Numbered from the stretch's first letter, positions 48,282 to 57,674 are shown. The stretch is DNA of 60,989 bases from Rhodopseudomonas infernalis (GCF_022271405.1 NZ_JAJNAL010000031.1:1-60989), one strand, 5' to 3'. Translations and numbers: made by a program. Notes: generated by a model from the sequence alone, not told the origin.

Positions 48282-49636
48282 TCTGCGGCCGTCAGATGCG
48301 GGACCTTGGCGGCGATCTCAGCCGGCACCGGCGCGGCCCACGGGGCACCGCGGCGACGCTTGACGTCGACCTCCATCCAATAGGTCTCCCAGCCGCGGCT
48401 CGGGCCGATGCCGTCCATCGTCGCCGGGCCCTGGATGCCACGCGCGGCAGCCGCGTCGAGCGCCAGCAGCGGCCGCTGGCCGGCTTCGGCCTTGGCGATC
48501 TCCTGCCGCAGCAGCCGGCGATACTGGATGATCGCCTTGTCGCTCTGGCCGAGATGCTCGCGGGTACGATCCTGGATCTTCCCCATCGACTCCACCGCCC
48601 ACTGGTCGTGGACGTTGATGTCGGCGCCCATGCCGGTGTAGGTCGAGGTCGCCTGCTCGTGCGGATCGAAGCCGTAGTCGTTGCGCTTGTTCTTGCGGGA
48701 CGTGTAGTCCGGCAGCTCATAGAGTTCGAGGCGCTGCTCGCGCATCTTCACCTTGTCGACCGGCTGCGTGTAGCTGGTGAAGATCGCGTACCAGTAGCAA
48801 TTTTCGTCATCGACCGGGACGTGCCACTGCGTGATCGTCATCTCGGTGCTCATCGGAATGACGAAGCCGTGCGGGAACAACTGATTGGTGACGCGCACAT
48901 GGGTGCGTTCGTCGTCGATCTGGCGCAGTGCGATCAGCCGCAGGCCGTATTCGGTGTGCTCGACATTGATGATCGGGCGATCGTACTCGCGCAACACCTT
49001 GGTCATCGGCATTTCGCTGCCGGCGGACACGCCGCGGAACTGCTTGCCGTAGGCGTGCGAAGTGTCCTCGTCCTCGAAGAAGCGATGCAGGAACGATGCG
49101 TGCGCCGGGTCAATGCCGACTTCCAGCGCCTGCAGCCAGTTGCACTCGAACAGACCCTTGAACGCGAACACGTGCGTATCCGGCGCGGTGAAGCAGTCGA
49201 TCTCCGGAAACGCCGGCGGCTCACCGGCGCCGAGATAGGCCCACAGGATGCCGCCCTTGGCGACCACCGGGAAGGCGCGCTGCTTAATGTTGGCGCACAG
49301 CGGCGAGCCGGCCGGCTCGGCGGGAGTCTCGAGGCACTTGCCCTCGACGTCGAACAGCCAGCCATGGAAGGCGCAGCGCAGGCCGCCGCCTTCGAGCCGG
49401 CCGAACGCCAGATCGGCGCCGCGATGCGGGCAGTCGCGATCGATCAGGCCGTAACGGCCCTGCTCGTCTTTGAACAGCACGAAGTCCTCGCCGAGCAGAC
49501 GCACCGGCCGGATCGGCCGATCACCTTCCAGCTCGTCGACGAGCGCCGCCGGCTGCCAATAGGCGCGCATCAGTTTGCCGCAAGGCGCGGCGGGTCCGAC
49601 CCGGGTGATCAGATCGTTCTGTTCCTGGCTCATCAT
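48278..49636 (-). CDS. Rieske-type aromatic ring-hydroxylating oxygenase, alpha subunit
   Basis: 452 residues, phthalate-dioxygenase-like. Rieske 2Fe-2S motif CPHRGADLAFGRLEGGG then LRCAFHGWLF (CxH-x16-CxxH). Mononuclear iron site GIDPAHASFLHRFF (D-x2-H-x4-H). A TAGGAGG ribosome-binding site lies 8 bases before the ATG at 49636. It is the first gene of the catabolic operon. No reductase/ferredoxin partner is encoded in the window, so electrons must come from elsewhere. Substrate unknown, probably an aromatic or N-containing compound. Confidence 0.9.
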   Translation of the reverse strand: MMSQEQNDLITRVGPAAPCGKLMRAYWQPAALVDELEGDRPIRPVRLLGEDFVLFKDEQGRYGLIDRDCPHRGADLAFGRLEGGGLRCAFHGWLFDVEGKCLETPAEPAGSPLCANIKQRAFPVVAKGGILWAYLGAGEPPAFPEIDCFTAPDTHVFAFKGLFECNWLQALEVGIDPAHASFLHRFFEDEDTSHAYGKQFRGVSAGSEMPMTKVLREYDRPIINVEHTEYGLRLIALRQIDDERTHVRVTNQLFPHGFVIPMSTEMTITQWHVPVDDENCYWYAIFTSYTQPVDKVKMREQRLELYELPDYTSRKNKRNDYGFDPHEQATSTYTGMGADINVHDQWAVESMGKIQDRTREHLGQSDKAIIQYRRLLRQEIAKAEAGQRPLLALDAAAARGIQGPATMDGIGPSRGWETYWMEVDVKRRRGAPWAAPVPAEIAAKVPHLTAAE

Positions 49637-49770
49637 GGCGTTGGCCTCCTACGAGCAGCTCGCGACACGCTGCCCTGTGTTTGAAGGCGACAGAGCTGGG
49701 GAGGTGCCGCAAAGGCTTTGCAAAAGCCAGCGCACCCTTGTCGCATCGTTAAGATCCGCACCCTGCCGCA

Positions 49771-49797
49771 ATGTTCGATAGACGAACATTCGTTCGT
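49771..49797 (-). promoter_or_regulatory. Composite IclR-type operator, site 1
   Basis: ATGTTCG-ATAGA-CGAACAT is a perfect 7-bp inverted repeat (49771-49789). It overlaps ACGAAC-ATTC-GTTCGT (49782-49797). So three GTTCG half-sites occur with gaps of 5 then 4 bp, a layout like that of PcaU/PobR operators. It lies 135 bp upstream of the Rieske start. Confidence 0.7.
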
Positions 49798-49910
49798 TTA
49801 GAATAAGATTGCCTCTGATGTGCAAAAGAGCAAGCGCAAATTCGATGCTGCAGATGCACAAGCTGTTTGCATTGCAGCGGCACTCCCTCACCCGCGGCGA
49901 ATCGCACTTA

Positions 49911-49937
49911 CCGAACTTGTGTTCGGCACACGAACAC
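49911..49937 (+). promoter_or_regulatory. Composite IclR-type operator, site 2
   Basis: CCGAAC-TTGT-GTTCGG (49911-49926) overlaps GTGTTCG-GCACA-CGAACAC (49919-49937). The three half-sites have gaps of 4 then 5 bp, exactly the reverse complement of site 1. It lies 64 bp upstream of the IclR start, where it could mediate autoregulation. Confidence 0.7.
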
Positions 49938-50000
49938 CGGTAAATTGGATCTGCCGCAACAGCGAAGCGGTACCCACGCCTACCCGGATCCGCGTACCGC

Positions 50001-50798
50001 ATGCCCAAACTGAAACGTCCCGCCGACGAAGCCGAGGTCGGCGAGGACAGCGCCGAATTCATCGAAAGCCTGTCCCGCGGGCTGCGGGTGATCGAAGCCT
50101 TCGGCGCCGAACGGCGGCCGATGACGCTCAGCGACATCGCCAAGGCCTGCGACCTGCCGCGCGCCACCGCACGCCGCGTGCTGCTGACGCTGCGCAAATC
50201 CGGCTACGTAACGAGCGACGAAAGGCTGTTCGCCCTCACCCCCCGCGTGCTCGGCCTCGCCTCGGCCTATCTGGCGTCCAACCAGATCAGCGCGGTGCTG
50301 CAGCCGCTGATGGACGAGGTCTCGGCGACCGCCAAGGAAGTCTGCTCGCTGGCGATTCTCGATGGCGACGACGCGGTGTTCGTGGCGCGCGCCAGCCCGG
50401 CGCGGGTATTTTCGGCGGGAATCGATCTCGGCTATCGGTTGCCGTTATTTTGCACCTCAGTCGGCCGGGTGCTGCTCGGCCGGCTCGACAACGACGAACT
50501 GACGGCGACGATCGAGGCGATGAATCTCGCTGCGCAGACGCCCGAAACCATCGTCGACAAGCCGACCGTGGTGGCGACCATCATCGCCGACCGGACCCGC
50601 GGCTATTCGCTGGTCGACCGCGAGGCCGAGCCCGGCTTCCGCTCGATCGCGGTGCCGATTCGCCGCTACGACGGCGCCATCGTGGCCGCCGCCAATATCG
50701 GCGCGCATGTCGACCGCATCACCACCGGCGAAATGATCGACCGCTTTCTGCCACCGCTGCAGCGGATGGCCAAGGAGGCTCAGCCGCTGATCGTGTAA
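50001..50798 (+). CDS. IclR-family transcriptional regulator
   Basis: 265 residues. N-terminal winged helix-turn-helix (about 22-85) with SRGLRVIEAF and MTLSDIAKACDLPRATARRV. C-terminal effector domain (about 95-265) with LGYRLPLFCTSVGRVLLG and AVPIRRYDGAIVAAANIGAH. The PcaR/PobR-like branch controls aromatic catabolism. It is divergent from the Rieske operon and convergent with tonB, whose stop codon is 27 bp away. Confidence 0.93.
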   Translation: MPKLKRPADEAEVGEDSAEFIESLSRGLRVIEAFGAERRPMTLSDIAKACDLPRATARRVLLTLRKSGYVTSDERLFALTPRVLGLASAYLASNQISAVLQPLMDEVSATAKEVCSLAILDGDDAVFVARASPARVFSAGIDLGYRLPLFCTSVGRVLLGRLDNDELTATIEAMNLAAQTPETIVDKPTVVATIIADRTRGYSLVDREAEPGFRSIAVPIRRYDGAIVAAANIGAHVDRITTGEMIDRFLPPLQRMAKEAQPLIV

Positions 50799-50825
50799 CG
50801 CGAACCTTCGGCCTCCGAACAGGCT

Positions 50826-51668
50826 TCAGTCCTCGGACGTGAATCCCACCGGCACAGTCAGCGTCCGGGCAGCGCCTGGTGGCGGCGAAGGAAGCGGCGA
50901 GGCCCGCTGTACCAGCGCAACGGCCTCGCGATCGACCTCGGCAACGCCCGACGATCGTAGCAACGCGGCCGACAGAACGTGACCGCTGCCGTCGATCGAA
51001 AACCGCACATAGGCGATGGCACGAGTCCCCGCGGTGGCCGACACGGCGCGCTTGCGGCGCTTGAGATGGGCCATCAGCAGCGACCGCCAATCGGCGGGCG
51101 ATATCGACGAATCCCCCGAAGCCGTCTGCGCCGCAGCGATCCGCGTCGACCGTTTCGCCTGGATCTGCTCCTGCCGCATCGCGCGAGAAGCTGCGACCGC
51201 CTGTTGTCGGCGCTGCTGAGGTTTCTTCTCGGGTGTCCGGCTTTGCGTCGGCCTGGTTTCCGGCCTCGGTGGTCGGGGTGGAAGCGGCACCTCCGCCTTC
51301 TCGAGGATGGGCGTACTCTCGTCGATCTTCGGATCTTCGGTTGGCTCTGGCTTGTCCGGCTCCGACCGTTTCTCGACGGCCTGCTCCTGCGGCGTTTGCT
51401 GCTCCTGTTCCTGTTGGGGACGACTGTCGTCCGACGACGCCGCATCCGGCGTGATCTCGCTCTGCTCGGTCCGGATCGCTTCAGGCAGGGCCGCAAGGTC
51501 CACCATGATGGCGGCCGGCGAACTATCGGCCGCAACGACAGGATCGCTGCGCAGCAACCAGCCGATGGTCGCGGCATGAGCGCCGATCGTCACCAGCGCC
51601 GCGCCCGACCAGCCCAGCGCCTCGATCACTTTGGTCCGGCCGCGAACCGCGCCCTCGAAATCGGTCAT
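50826..51668 (-). CDS. tonB: TonB family protein of the haem uptake operon
   Basis: 280 residues. One N-terminal membrane helix (about 18-40), a long Pro/Glu/Arg-rich periplasmic spacer (about 85-165, including PLPPRPPRPETRP) and a C-terminal domain with YVRFSIDGSGHVLSAALLRS and VDREAVALVQRASPLPSPP. It transmits proton-motive energy from ExbBD to the receptor. The start overlaps the exbD stop codon by 4 bp. Last gene of the haem block. Confidence 0.92.
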   Translation of the reverse strand: MTDFEGAVRGRTKVIEALGWSGAALVTIGAHAATIGWLLRSDPVVAADSSPAAIMVDLAALPEAIRTEQSEITPDAASSDDSRPQQEQEQQTPQEQAVEKRSEPDKPEPTEDPKIDESTPILEKAEVPLPPRPPRPETRPTQSRTPEKKPQQRRQQAVAASRAMRQEQIQAKRSTRIAAAQTASGDSSISPADWRSLLMAHLKRRKRAVSATAGTRAIAYVRFSIDGSGHVLSAALLRSSGVAEVDREAVALVQRASPLPSPPPGAARTLTVPVGFTSED

Positions 51669-52141
51669 GGCGCGGCGGCGGCCGGCCGGGCCTCGGGCAA
51701 CGCGCCGGACGGTGAGATGGAGGATGCGGTTTCGAGACCGACCAGCGCGATCTTGAGATAGCCTGCGTCGCGTAGCAGATTCATCACTTCCATCAGGCTG
51801 CCGTAGTCGACGCTCTTGTCGGCGCGCACGAAGATCCGCGTCTGCTTGCCCTCATTGGCCGCATGGTAGATCACCTTCTCGAGATCCTCGCGCGAGACCG
51901 ACATCTCACCGACGCTCAACATGCCGTCGCGCTTCAACGTGAGATAGAGCGGCTTGTCGGGACGCGGTATCGGCTGTGCCGTCGACGCAGGCAGGTCGAC
52001 ATCCACGTCGACAGTGGCCAGCGGCACCGCCACCATGAAGATCATGAGGAGAACCAGCATGACGTCGATGAAAGGCGTGACGTTGATGTCGTGATTGTCC
52101 TCGAGTTCATCTCCGATGCGTTCGCGAATACTCCCTGCCAT
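51665..52141 (-). CDS. exbD: Biopolymer transport protein ExbD
   Basis: 158 residues from MAGSIRERIGDELEDNHDIN. One membrane helix (about 22-45) with the essential Asp26 in NVTPFIDVMLVLLMIF. The periplasmic domain ends in a Pro/Ala-rich tail of about 20 residues. The frame is open upstream into exbB, but this ATG is 10 bp after the exbB stop codon and gives the family start. Confidence 0.94.
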   Translation of the reverse strand: MAGSIRERIGDELEDNHDINVTPFIDVMLVLLMIFMVAVPLATVDVDVDLPASTAQPIPRPDKPLYLTLKRDGMLSVGEMSVSREDLEKVIYHAANEGKQTRIFVRADKSVDYGSLMEVMNLLRDAGYLKIALVGLETASSISPSGALPEARPAAAAP

Positions 52142-52151
52142 GACGTCACTC

Positions 52152-53114
52152 CTACTCTGCAGCCAAAACCGAAGCCGGCGACTTGCGCTCTCCCGGCACT
52201 CTGCGGAAATCCAGGTCCAGCCCCACAAGTCGTTCGACGCCCGCTGATGCGTCGGCGAGAACCTGCCGATAGCCGGTGATCGCGCGCGCGAAGATGTTGT
52301 AGATGACGACGGCGGGGATGGCGGCGACGAGGCCGAAAGCGGTCGCTAGCAGAGCCTCCGCGATGCCGGGTGCAACGACAGCGAGATTGGTGGTCTGACT
52401 CTGCGAAATCCCGATGAAGGAGTTCATGATGCCCCATACCGTGCCGAACAGGCCGACGAACGGAGAGATCGCCGCCACCGTCGCGAGCAGTCCCGTGCCG
52501 CGTGTGAGCCGGCGCCCGGCCTGAGCTTCGATGCGGAGCAGACGGGACACGACGCGCTCTTTCAAACCGCCGTCGCCGGCGTAGTCCACCGCCGGCAGCG
52601 ATCGACGCATTTCCTCGCCGGCGGACCGCACCATGAAGGCGGCCGGCCCGCCGCGGCTGCCCAGATGGTCTGCGGCAGCAGACAGGCTGTCTGCGGACGC
52701 GATGATCCTGAACGTCCGCCGCGCCCTCCCACGCGCGCAGGCGACCTCGACTGTCTTGGCGAGACAAACCGTCCAGGTGAGTACCGAAGCGAGCACCAGA
52801 CCGATCATCACGGCCTTCACCACCCGATCCGCGGACATGAACATGCCCCAGACGGACAGGTCATGCGGCAGGTCGGACCTGCGATCCGGCCTCGCGGGCG
52901 CGGGTGAAGCAGCAGCCGGGCTCTCCGCCGACACGGCTTCTCCTGACGATGCCTGCGGGCTCGCCATCTCGCCATTCGGCGGGATGCCGTCCGGGGAAGC
53001 CGAGCGTTCGAGCGAGGTCGATGGCTGCTGCGCCAGTCCCTGCGACGGGCCAAGCACCAGCGCGCCGATCAGGAACGACATCACAAGCCTTGTCGTCGAA
53101 ACTACAGCCCGCAT
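52152..53114 (-). CDS. exbB: Biopolymer transport protein ExbB
   Basis: 320 residues, long form. A signal-like N-terminus and a periplasmic Ser/Pro/Ala-rich stretch (about 30-85) precede the three helices; MotA/TolQ signature is in LLATVAAISPFVGLFGTVWG and GIAEALLATAFGLVAAIPAV. It forms the proton-conducting motor with ExbD. It follows the haem oxygenase gene by 91 bp. Confidence 0.94.
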   Translation of the reverse strand: MRAVVSTTRLVMSFLIGALVLGPSQGLAQQPSTSLERSASPDGIPPNGEMASPQASSGEAVSAESPAAASPAPARPDRRSDLPHDLSVWGMFMSADRVVKAVMIGLVLASVLTWTVCLAKTVEVACARGRARRTFRIIASADSLSAAADHLGSRGGPAAFMVRSAGEEMRRSLPAVDYAGDGGLKERVVSRLLRIEAQAGRRLTRGTGLLATVAAISPFVGLFGTVWGIMNSFIGISQSQTTNLAVVAPGIAEALLATAFGLVAAIPAVVIYNIFARAITGYRQVLADASAGVERLVGLDLDFRRVPGERKSPASVLAAE

Positions 53115-53205
53115 TCGCGGCCTTCCTTTCAGTTTCCGGACCTCACGGTGTGCCGCCCGTCGCGAACGCCCTCGGCCCCGTCAGTCGCTGCGTCTTGCAG
53201 AATCG

Positions 53206-53847
53206 CTAGCCGTCGACCTCTTGAGCCGAGGCGGCAGCAGGCAGAGCGAGGAGCTCGCTCACCAGCGCCTGCACGCGCATGAACGCAGCACGGGCGCCGG
53301 CAATCGCCCCCTCCTCTTGCAGATGTGAGAGCGGGACGGCATCGAACGCCGCCACGAACCCCCTCCAGTGCAGCGCGCGTCCGTCGGGCGCCGCGGCCAG
53401 GTGCCGGGCGCCGAACGTCTCCGACAGACCGAGCTTGGCGGCCTGCTTGAGCAGAAACGATGCGCCGAGATTCGAACCTTCGGCGACGTAGAGCCAGCCG
53501 AGCGCGCTCGGAACGTCGATCTGATCATCCATCGTGGACGTCGGCGTCGCTCCCGATGGGTCCGTAGCTATCCCGAGGTCGCACAGGTCCTGCTCGACCA
53601 ATCCGAGCCGACGGCGCTGCGCCAAGTCCGGCAACAACGCTCCAAGGGCGGCGCTGCGGTACAATGGATCGACGTCGCGATGGAAGCGATGCTGAACCTC
53701 GAGAAACAACGCGTAGCGCTCGCGGTTCGCAAACGGCCGGCGCGCCATGATCGCCGTGTCGAGCCGCTCGTGCGTCGCGTGCGTCGCCATCTTCAGCCTT
53801 CTGGCCCGGCTGGCCTCCGGGACCGAGCCATCACTCATCACAACCAT
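53206..53847 (-). CDS. Haem oxygenase (biliverdin-producing, bacterial)
   Basis: 213 residues from the ATG at 53847, 8 bases after GGAG; an open frame reaches 53922. Proximal-helix motif ATHATHERLDTAI with probable iron ligand His26, and distal-helix LGWLYVAEGSNLGASFLLKQ with the Gly-rich kink. It would open imported haem to biliverdin, iron and CO in the cytoplasm. It lies between the receptor and exbB, consistent with haem-iron use. The biliverdin could also serve bacteriophytochromes, common in this group, but that is inference. Confidence 0.88.
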   Translation of the reverse strand: MVVMSDGSVPEASRARRLKMATHATHERLDTAIMARRPFANRERYALFLEVQHRFHRDVDPLYRSAALGALLPDLAQRRRLGLVEQDLCDLGIATDPSGATPTSTMDDQIDVPSALGWLYVAEGSNLGASFLLKQAAKLGLSETFGARHLAAAPDGRALHWRGFVAAFDAVPLSHLQEEGAIAGARAAFMRVQALVSELLALPAAASAQEVDG

Positions 53848-54017
53848 CCAAGAAGCTCCAATCTGCAGAACGCCTATCCGCTCTTCGCCATCTCGTTCGC
53901 GGCCCACCTTCATCGGCAGCACCGTCTCGTTGTTGAACTCCCGTCAGCCTCGGCACAGCGTGAGCTGCGGTGGACGGGGCGGAAAGCTGTCGCCCCGATC
54001 TTGTCCGTCGCGCGCGG

Positions 54018-57000
54018 TCAGAACCTGTAGTTGACCCCGACCCGAACCATCGGGATGTCGACGCTGCTGGTGAGCCTGCGCCCGTTGCTGGTCGAATAGG
54101 TCGCCGGCGTCACGAAATTGCCCGGCAGCACGCCCGCCCTCGCGTCGGCGAAAGTGAAATCCTCACCGGAAAATCGAGCCAGCAGATACTCGGCTTTGAT
54201 CGACCAAGCACCGCCCACCGCGAATTCGCCGCCGCCACCGATCACGTAGCCCACGCGCGTGCGGGAGCTATCTTCGGTGAAAGTCGCCACGGTCGTCGTC
54301 GGCCACGCGAAGTTTCCGGTGTTGACGGCTCGGTACTGAGTCCGGGACTCGTCCTGCTGCATGAAGGCGACGCCGCCGCTGGCATAGAGCATCAACCGGT
54401 CGTTGACGGCGTAGCCGAGCCGTCCGCGCACGGTGGACAGCCATTTGATCTCGCTCTGCTGCACCGCCTCGAACTGCCGCATCCTGGACAGATTGTTCGC
54501 ACAGTTGCAGGCAACGCCTTCGGTGGCGAAGGTCACCTGGGACGCGCCGATCTCGCTCTTGGCGATGTCGGCCTCGATGCCGGCGACGATCCGGCTCGCG
54601 AACTGATAGTCGTAGCCGGCATGTAGGCCGAAGGAGAGCGCGCCGACCTGCTGATTGGGCGCTTCGTTCACCGCATGACTGTCCGGCGATCCGTCCAACG
54701 CGGTCGTGGTCCCGCTGAATTTCGCGGAGTTGTAAGCCGCGTTGACGCCGGCATGGAATCCGCTCCAGTTCGCAACCGTTGCGCTCGGAGCAAACAGCCG
54801 GCCCAGTGACACCGGCGATACGGTCTCGTTTCCTCCGAACTTTCCGGTCATCCCGAGGCGAACCGTGCGTCCGGGGCTCGGCTGTTGCACCAAGCTCAGC
54901 GGGTCGACGTAGTACTGATCCGTCAGATTCTCCACGGTGGCTCGCAAGCTGATGTCCTTGGTCAACCTGTATTCGGCGAACACATCGACCAGCCAATACG
55001 GCTGCCAGATGATCGGAGCGATGATGGCGGACGCACCATACTGCACCGCGCCGTATCCGATCGAGCGTGGCCCGATATAGCTCGCGCGACCGCCGACCGT
55101 CAGGTCATCGTCGAGCAGTTTCTGAGACAGCGTGATGTTCGCCGAATATTTCGGCGGCACCTGATTGGCCGAATAATCGCCCGACAGAGTCGAGTTGGCG
55201 CAGGTGCCCGCGGTCGGACAGTATTCAACGTTGAGATAGTAGTTTGCGGCGACCTCTGCGGTGAAGCCGCCGTTCTGATAGCGCCCCGACCACTCAATTC
55301 CTTCGAAACGCGCGCGATCGATGTTGACCACCTGAAGGGCAGTGTATGTGTAGCCGTAGGTCGGATCCACGAACGACTTGCTCATCCGGGCGACGTAATT
55401 CGACACATCCCAATTGAAATATCCGAACTTCATCATCGCCTTGTCGGCAGCCGCGAAAACCCCTTCTCTGAACAGATTCACGCCGGCTTCCCAATTGTTG
55501 GAGCGTTCGGGAAGCAGACCGGCATTCGGGACCAGGCTGTAGCCGGCGACCGATTCGAACAGCGTCGGCATGCGCAGGGCGCTGGAGTAATTAGTGTAGA
55601 ACTGCACGTCCTTGATCGGCTCGACCACGATTCCGGCGGACGGACTGTATCCGCCATTCTCGCGCGACGGCTCCGAATTCACCTGGGTTGCGTTGGTGAT
55701 CGTACTGCGATCCTGAGACCAGTAATGCGAGTATCGGAGACCACCGTTCAACGTCAGCCATTCGACCGGCTTGTAGGAGAGTTTCCCGAAACCGGCGACT
55801 TCCTGCCGTTCGCCGTCACGAGACGGGATGCCGGCGTTGAGCTGGTTCGTAAACGGCGTCGGCCTGGTCGCCTCCTGGAGGTAAGAAGCACCGTAATCCA
55901 CGTCGAGCGATCCGAACCGATCCAGCTCGACGTGAGACTTGTTGCTGACGTCGCCCCCTGCCATCGTACTCTGATTGCCCGGAAGATAACCATACGGGAG
56001 ACCGAAATCTTCAGGCTTGACGTTGGTCGCGAAGCTCGTCCGGGGCGGTGTCAGCAACGTCAGGCTCGTCATCCACATATTGGCTTTGAGGTCGACGAGA
56101 CCGTTGTCTTCAGGTTTCCAGCGATAGCGCACGGTCCCGGTATCGACCTTGGTCACGTCCTCCTGGAGCTGCTGGGTGGCCTGGCTTTGAACGCTGGAAA
56201 ACAGCGAGGCGATGACGTCCCCGGCCCTGCTGCGATAGCCGTTGTAGCCGATCTGCAGACTCTGGCCGTCATCGGATCGCACGGTCCCCTTGGCGAGATA
56301 GGATTCGGTCTCGAGCTGCGTGTTGAGAACCTGCTCGCCGGCGCGATAGCTGGTCAGACCGGTGTTTTGGTAGACATGCGCATAGGAGATCGGGCTCGGC
56401 GGATAGTAACAGAAGCCACTCGAATAGCAGAGCGGCTGCGGTCCGGTATCGAGCACGCCCGCGCCCGGCCCGTTCTTTCCGGCAAAATAGTTACCCTGCT
56501 TCCGATAAGCATAGCCCCACAGCAGATCGTAGTTCGCCTCCTTGATCGCCGCGACGGTGCTGAACGAACCGCTGGTCGGATTGAGCAATCCTGGGCGATC
56601 GAGGCCGGAAGCCTGCGCCGTCGGCACCGGATAGGGCTGAGGATCGCTGACATAGGGCCGCGGCCAGCTATAACCGCCGAGATCGCCCGGCCGCGGGTTG
56701 GCCGTATTGGTGCCGAACCCGCTTCTGACCAGCACGCCCCACTTCTCGCCGGCCTTGACGACGTCGTCGGCACCGAGCGTTCGCATCGCCACCGTGCCGG
56801 CGATGCCGCGGGACGAGGCGTCCGCACCCTTGGTGATATCGACACCCGCGAGAAGATCCGGATCGACATAGGTCCGGTTCGAGATGCCCTGATAGCCCTG
56901 ATAAACTGTCAGCCCGTTCTCGGCGCCATCCACCGTCACGGCGACACGGCCCATGCCCTGCATGCCCCGGATGTTGACGTCGATCGAACCGCCGCCGTTC

Positions 57001-57578
57001 CTGGCTTCGCCCGACATCACGCCCGGCGTGCCGCGGAAGATGTCTGCGGGACTGCTGCCACGAAACCGCTCGATGCTCTCCTGCGAAATACGACTGACCG
57101 CCGCCGGCGTGCGATACGGCGCCTCGGTCGGATTTCCACGACCACCCGAGATGTCGATCGTATCCAGCAAGAGCGAGCCGTCGGTCGCCGGCATCTGGTT
57201 CATGCTCGCGCGTACCGGACCGACGATGGTGACTGTGTTGGCGCTCTTGAACCGATATGAGAGCCCGGATCCGGCCAGCAACCGGTCGAGTGCCGCAGAT
57301 GGCGTCAAGGCGCCACTCACCGCCGGCGCGGACTTGCCCGCTACCAACGCCTGATCAATGAATATCTGAAGCCGCGCCTGGCGCGAGAAGGCAACCAGCG
57401 CACGCGCAAGCGGCTGGGCTGGGATGTCGAGCTCACGCGACTTGGCGTCGGCGCTGCCGGATTGTGGAGATTGCGCGCGCGCCAGTTCGACCGTCGCCGC
57501 GGTGGACAAAAACGTCGCCGCCATGACCAGAGCGACAAACCCAGCGTGCCTCGATGCGCATCTCGTATCGTCGTCCAT
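54018..57578 (-). CDS. TonB-dependent haem/haemoprotein receptor fused to an Omp25-like barrel
   Basis: 1186 residues. Signal peptide (about 1-36); STN signalling domain (about 48-125, DIPAQPLARALVAFSRQARL); plug (about 145-280, with FRGTPGVMSGEARNGGGSID); 22-strand-type barrel closing near residue 914 with SPGRTVRLGMTGKF. A second unit follows from about 935 to the end: ANWSGFHAGVNAAYN, LSFGLHAGYDYQF, WLSTVRGRLGYAV, SIKAEYLLARF and a terminal MVRVGVNYRF, which is a complete 8-stranded Omp25/opacity-type barrel. The plug and barrel fit the haemoglobin/haem receptor branch. The STN domain fits the adjacent sigma/FecR pair. A fused second barrel is unusual. Confidence 0.9.
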   Translation of the reverse strand: MDDDTRCASRHAGFVALVMAATFLSTAATVELARAQSPQSGSADAKSRELDIPAQPLARALVAFSRQARLQIFIDQALVAGKSAPAVSGALTPSAALDRLLAGSGLSYRFKSANTVTIVGPVRASMNQMPATDGSLLLDTIDISGGRGNPTEAPYRTPAAVSRISQESIERFRGSSPADIFRGTPGVMSGEARNGGGSIDVNIRGMQGMGRVAVTVDGAENGLTVYQGYQGISNRTYVDPDLLAGVDITKGADASSRGIAGTVAMRTLGADDVVKAGEKWGVLVRSGFGTNTANPRPGDLGGYSWPRPYVSDPQPYPVPTAQASGLDRPGLLNPTSGSFSTVAAIKEANYDLLWGYAYRKQGNYFAGKNGPGAGVLDTGPQPLCYSSGFCYYPPSPISYAHVYQNTGLTSYRAGEQVLNTQLETESYLAKGTVRSDDGQSLQIGYNGYRSRAGDVIASLFSSVQSQATQQLQEDVTKVDTGTVRYRWKPEDNGLVDLKANMWMTSLTLLTPPRTSFATNVKPEDFGLPYGYLPGNQSTMAGGDVSNKSHVELDRFGSLDVDYGASYLQEATRPTPFTNQLNAGIPSRDGERQEVAGFGKLSYKPVEWLTLNGGLRYSHYWSQDRSTITNATQVNSEPSRENGGYSPSAGIVVEPIKDVQFYTNYSSALRMPTLFESVAGYSLVPNAGLLPERSNNWEAGVNLFREGVFAAADKAMMKFGYFNWDVSNYVARMSKSFVDPTYGYTYTALQVVNIDRARFEGIEWSGRYQNGGFTAEVAANYYLNVEYCPTAGTCANSTLSGDYSANQVPPKYSANITLSQKLLDDDLTVGGRASYIGPRSIGYGAVQYGASAIIAPIIWQPYWLVDVFAEYRLTKDISLRATVENLTDQYYVDPLSLVQQPSPGRTVRLGMTGKFGGNETVSPVSLGRLFAPSATVANWSGFHAGVNAAYNSAKFSGTTTALDGSPDSHAVNEAPNQQVGALSFGLHAGYDYQFASRIVAGIEADIAKSEIGASQVTFATEGVACNCANNLSRMRQFEAVQQSEIKWLSTVRGRLGYAVNDRLMLYASGGVAFMQQDESRTQYRAVNTGNFAWPTTTVATFTEDSSRTRVGYVIGGGGEFAVGGAWSIKAEYLLARFSGEDFTFADARAGVLPGNFVTPATYSTSNGRRLTSSVDIPMVRVGVNYRF

Positions 57579-57674
57579 TCCCCAACGCCCCTGTCTTCGA
57601 ACGGTCGCTTGTTGCGACCTCTTGGTTTGAAGACGGTGGGACGAAGAAAAGCAGTTACTCGGATACCGAGTCTT

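Larger units (their letters stand above)
49637..50000. promoter_or_regulatory. Divergent regulatory region of the catabolic operon
   Basis: 364 bp between the Rieske gene and the IclR gene, which diverge. It holds two composite operators (49771-49797 and 49911-49937) and A/T-richer stretches between them suited to promoters. No gene is seen. Confidence 0.7.
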
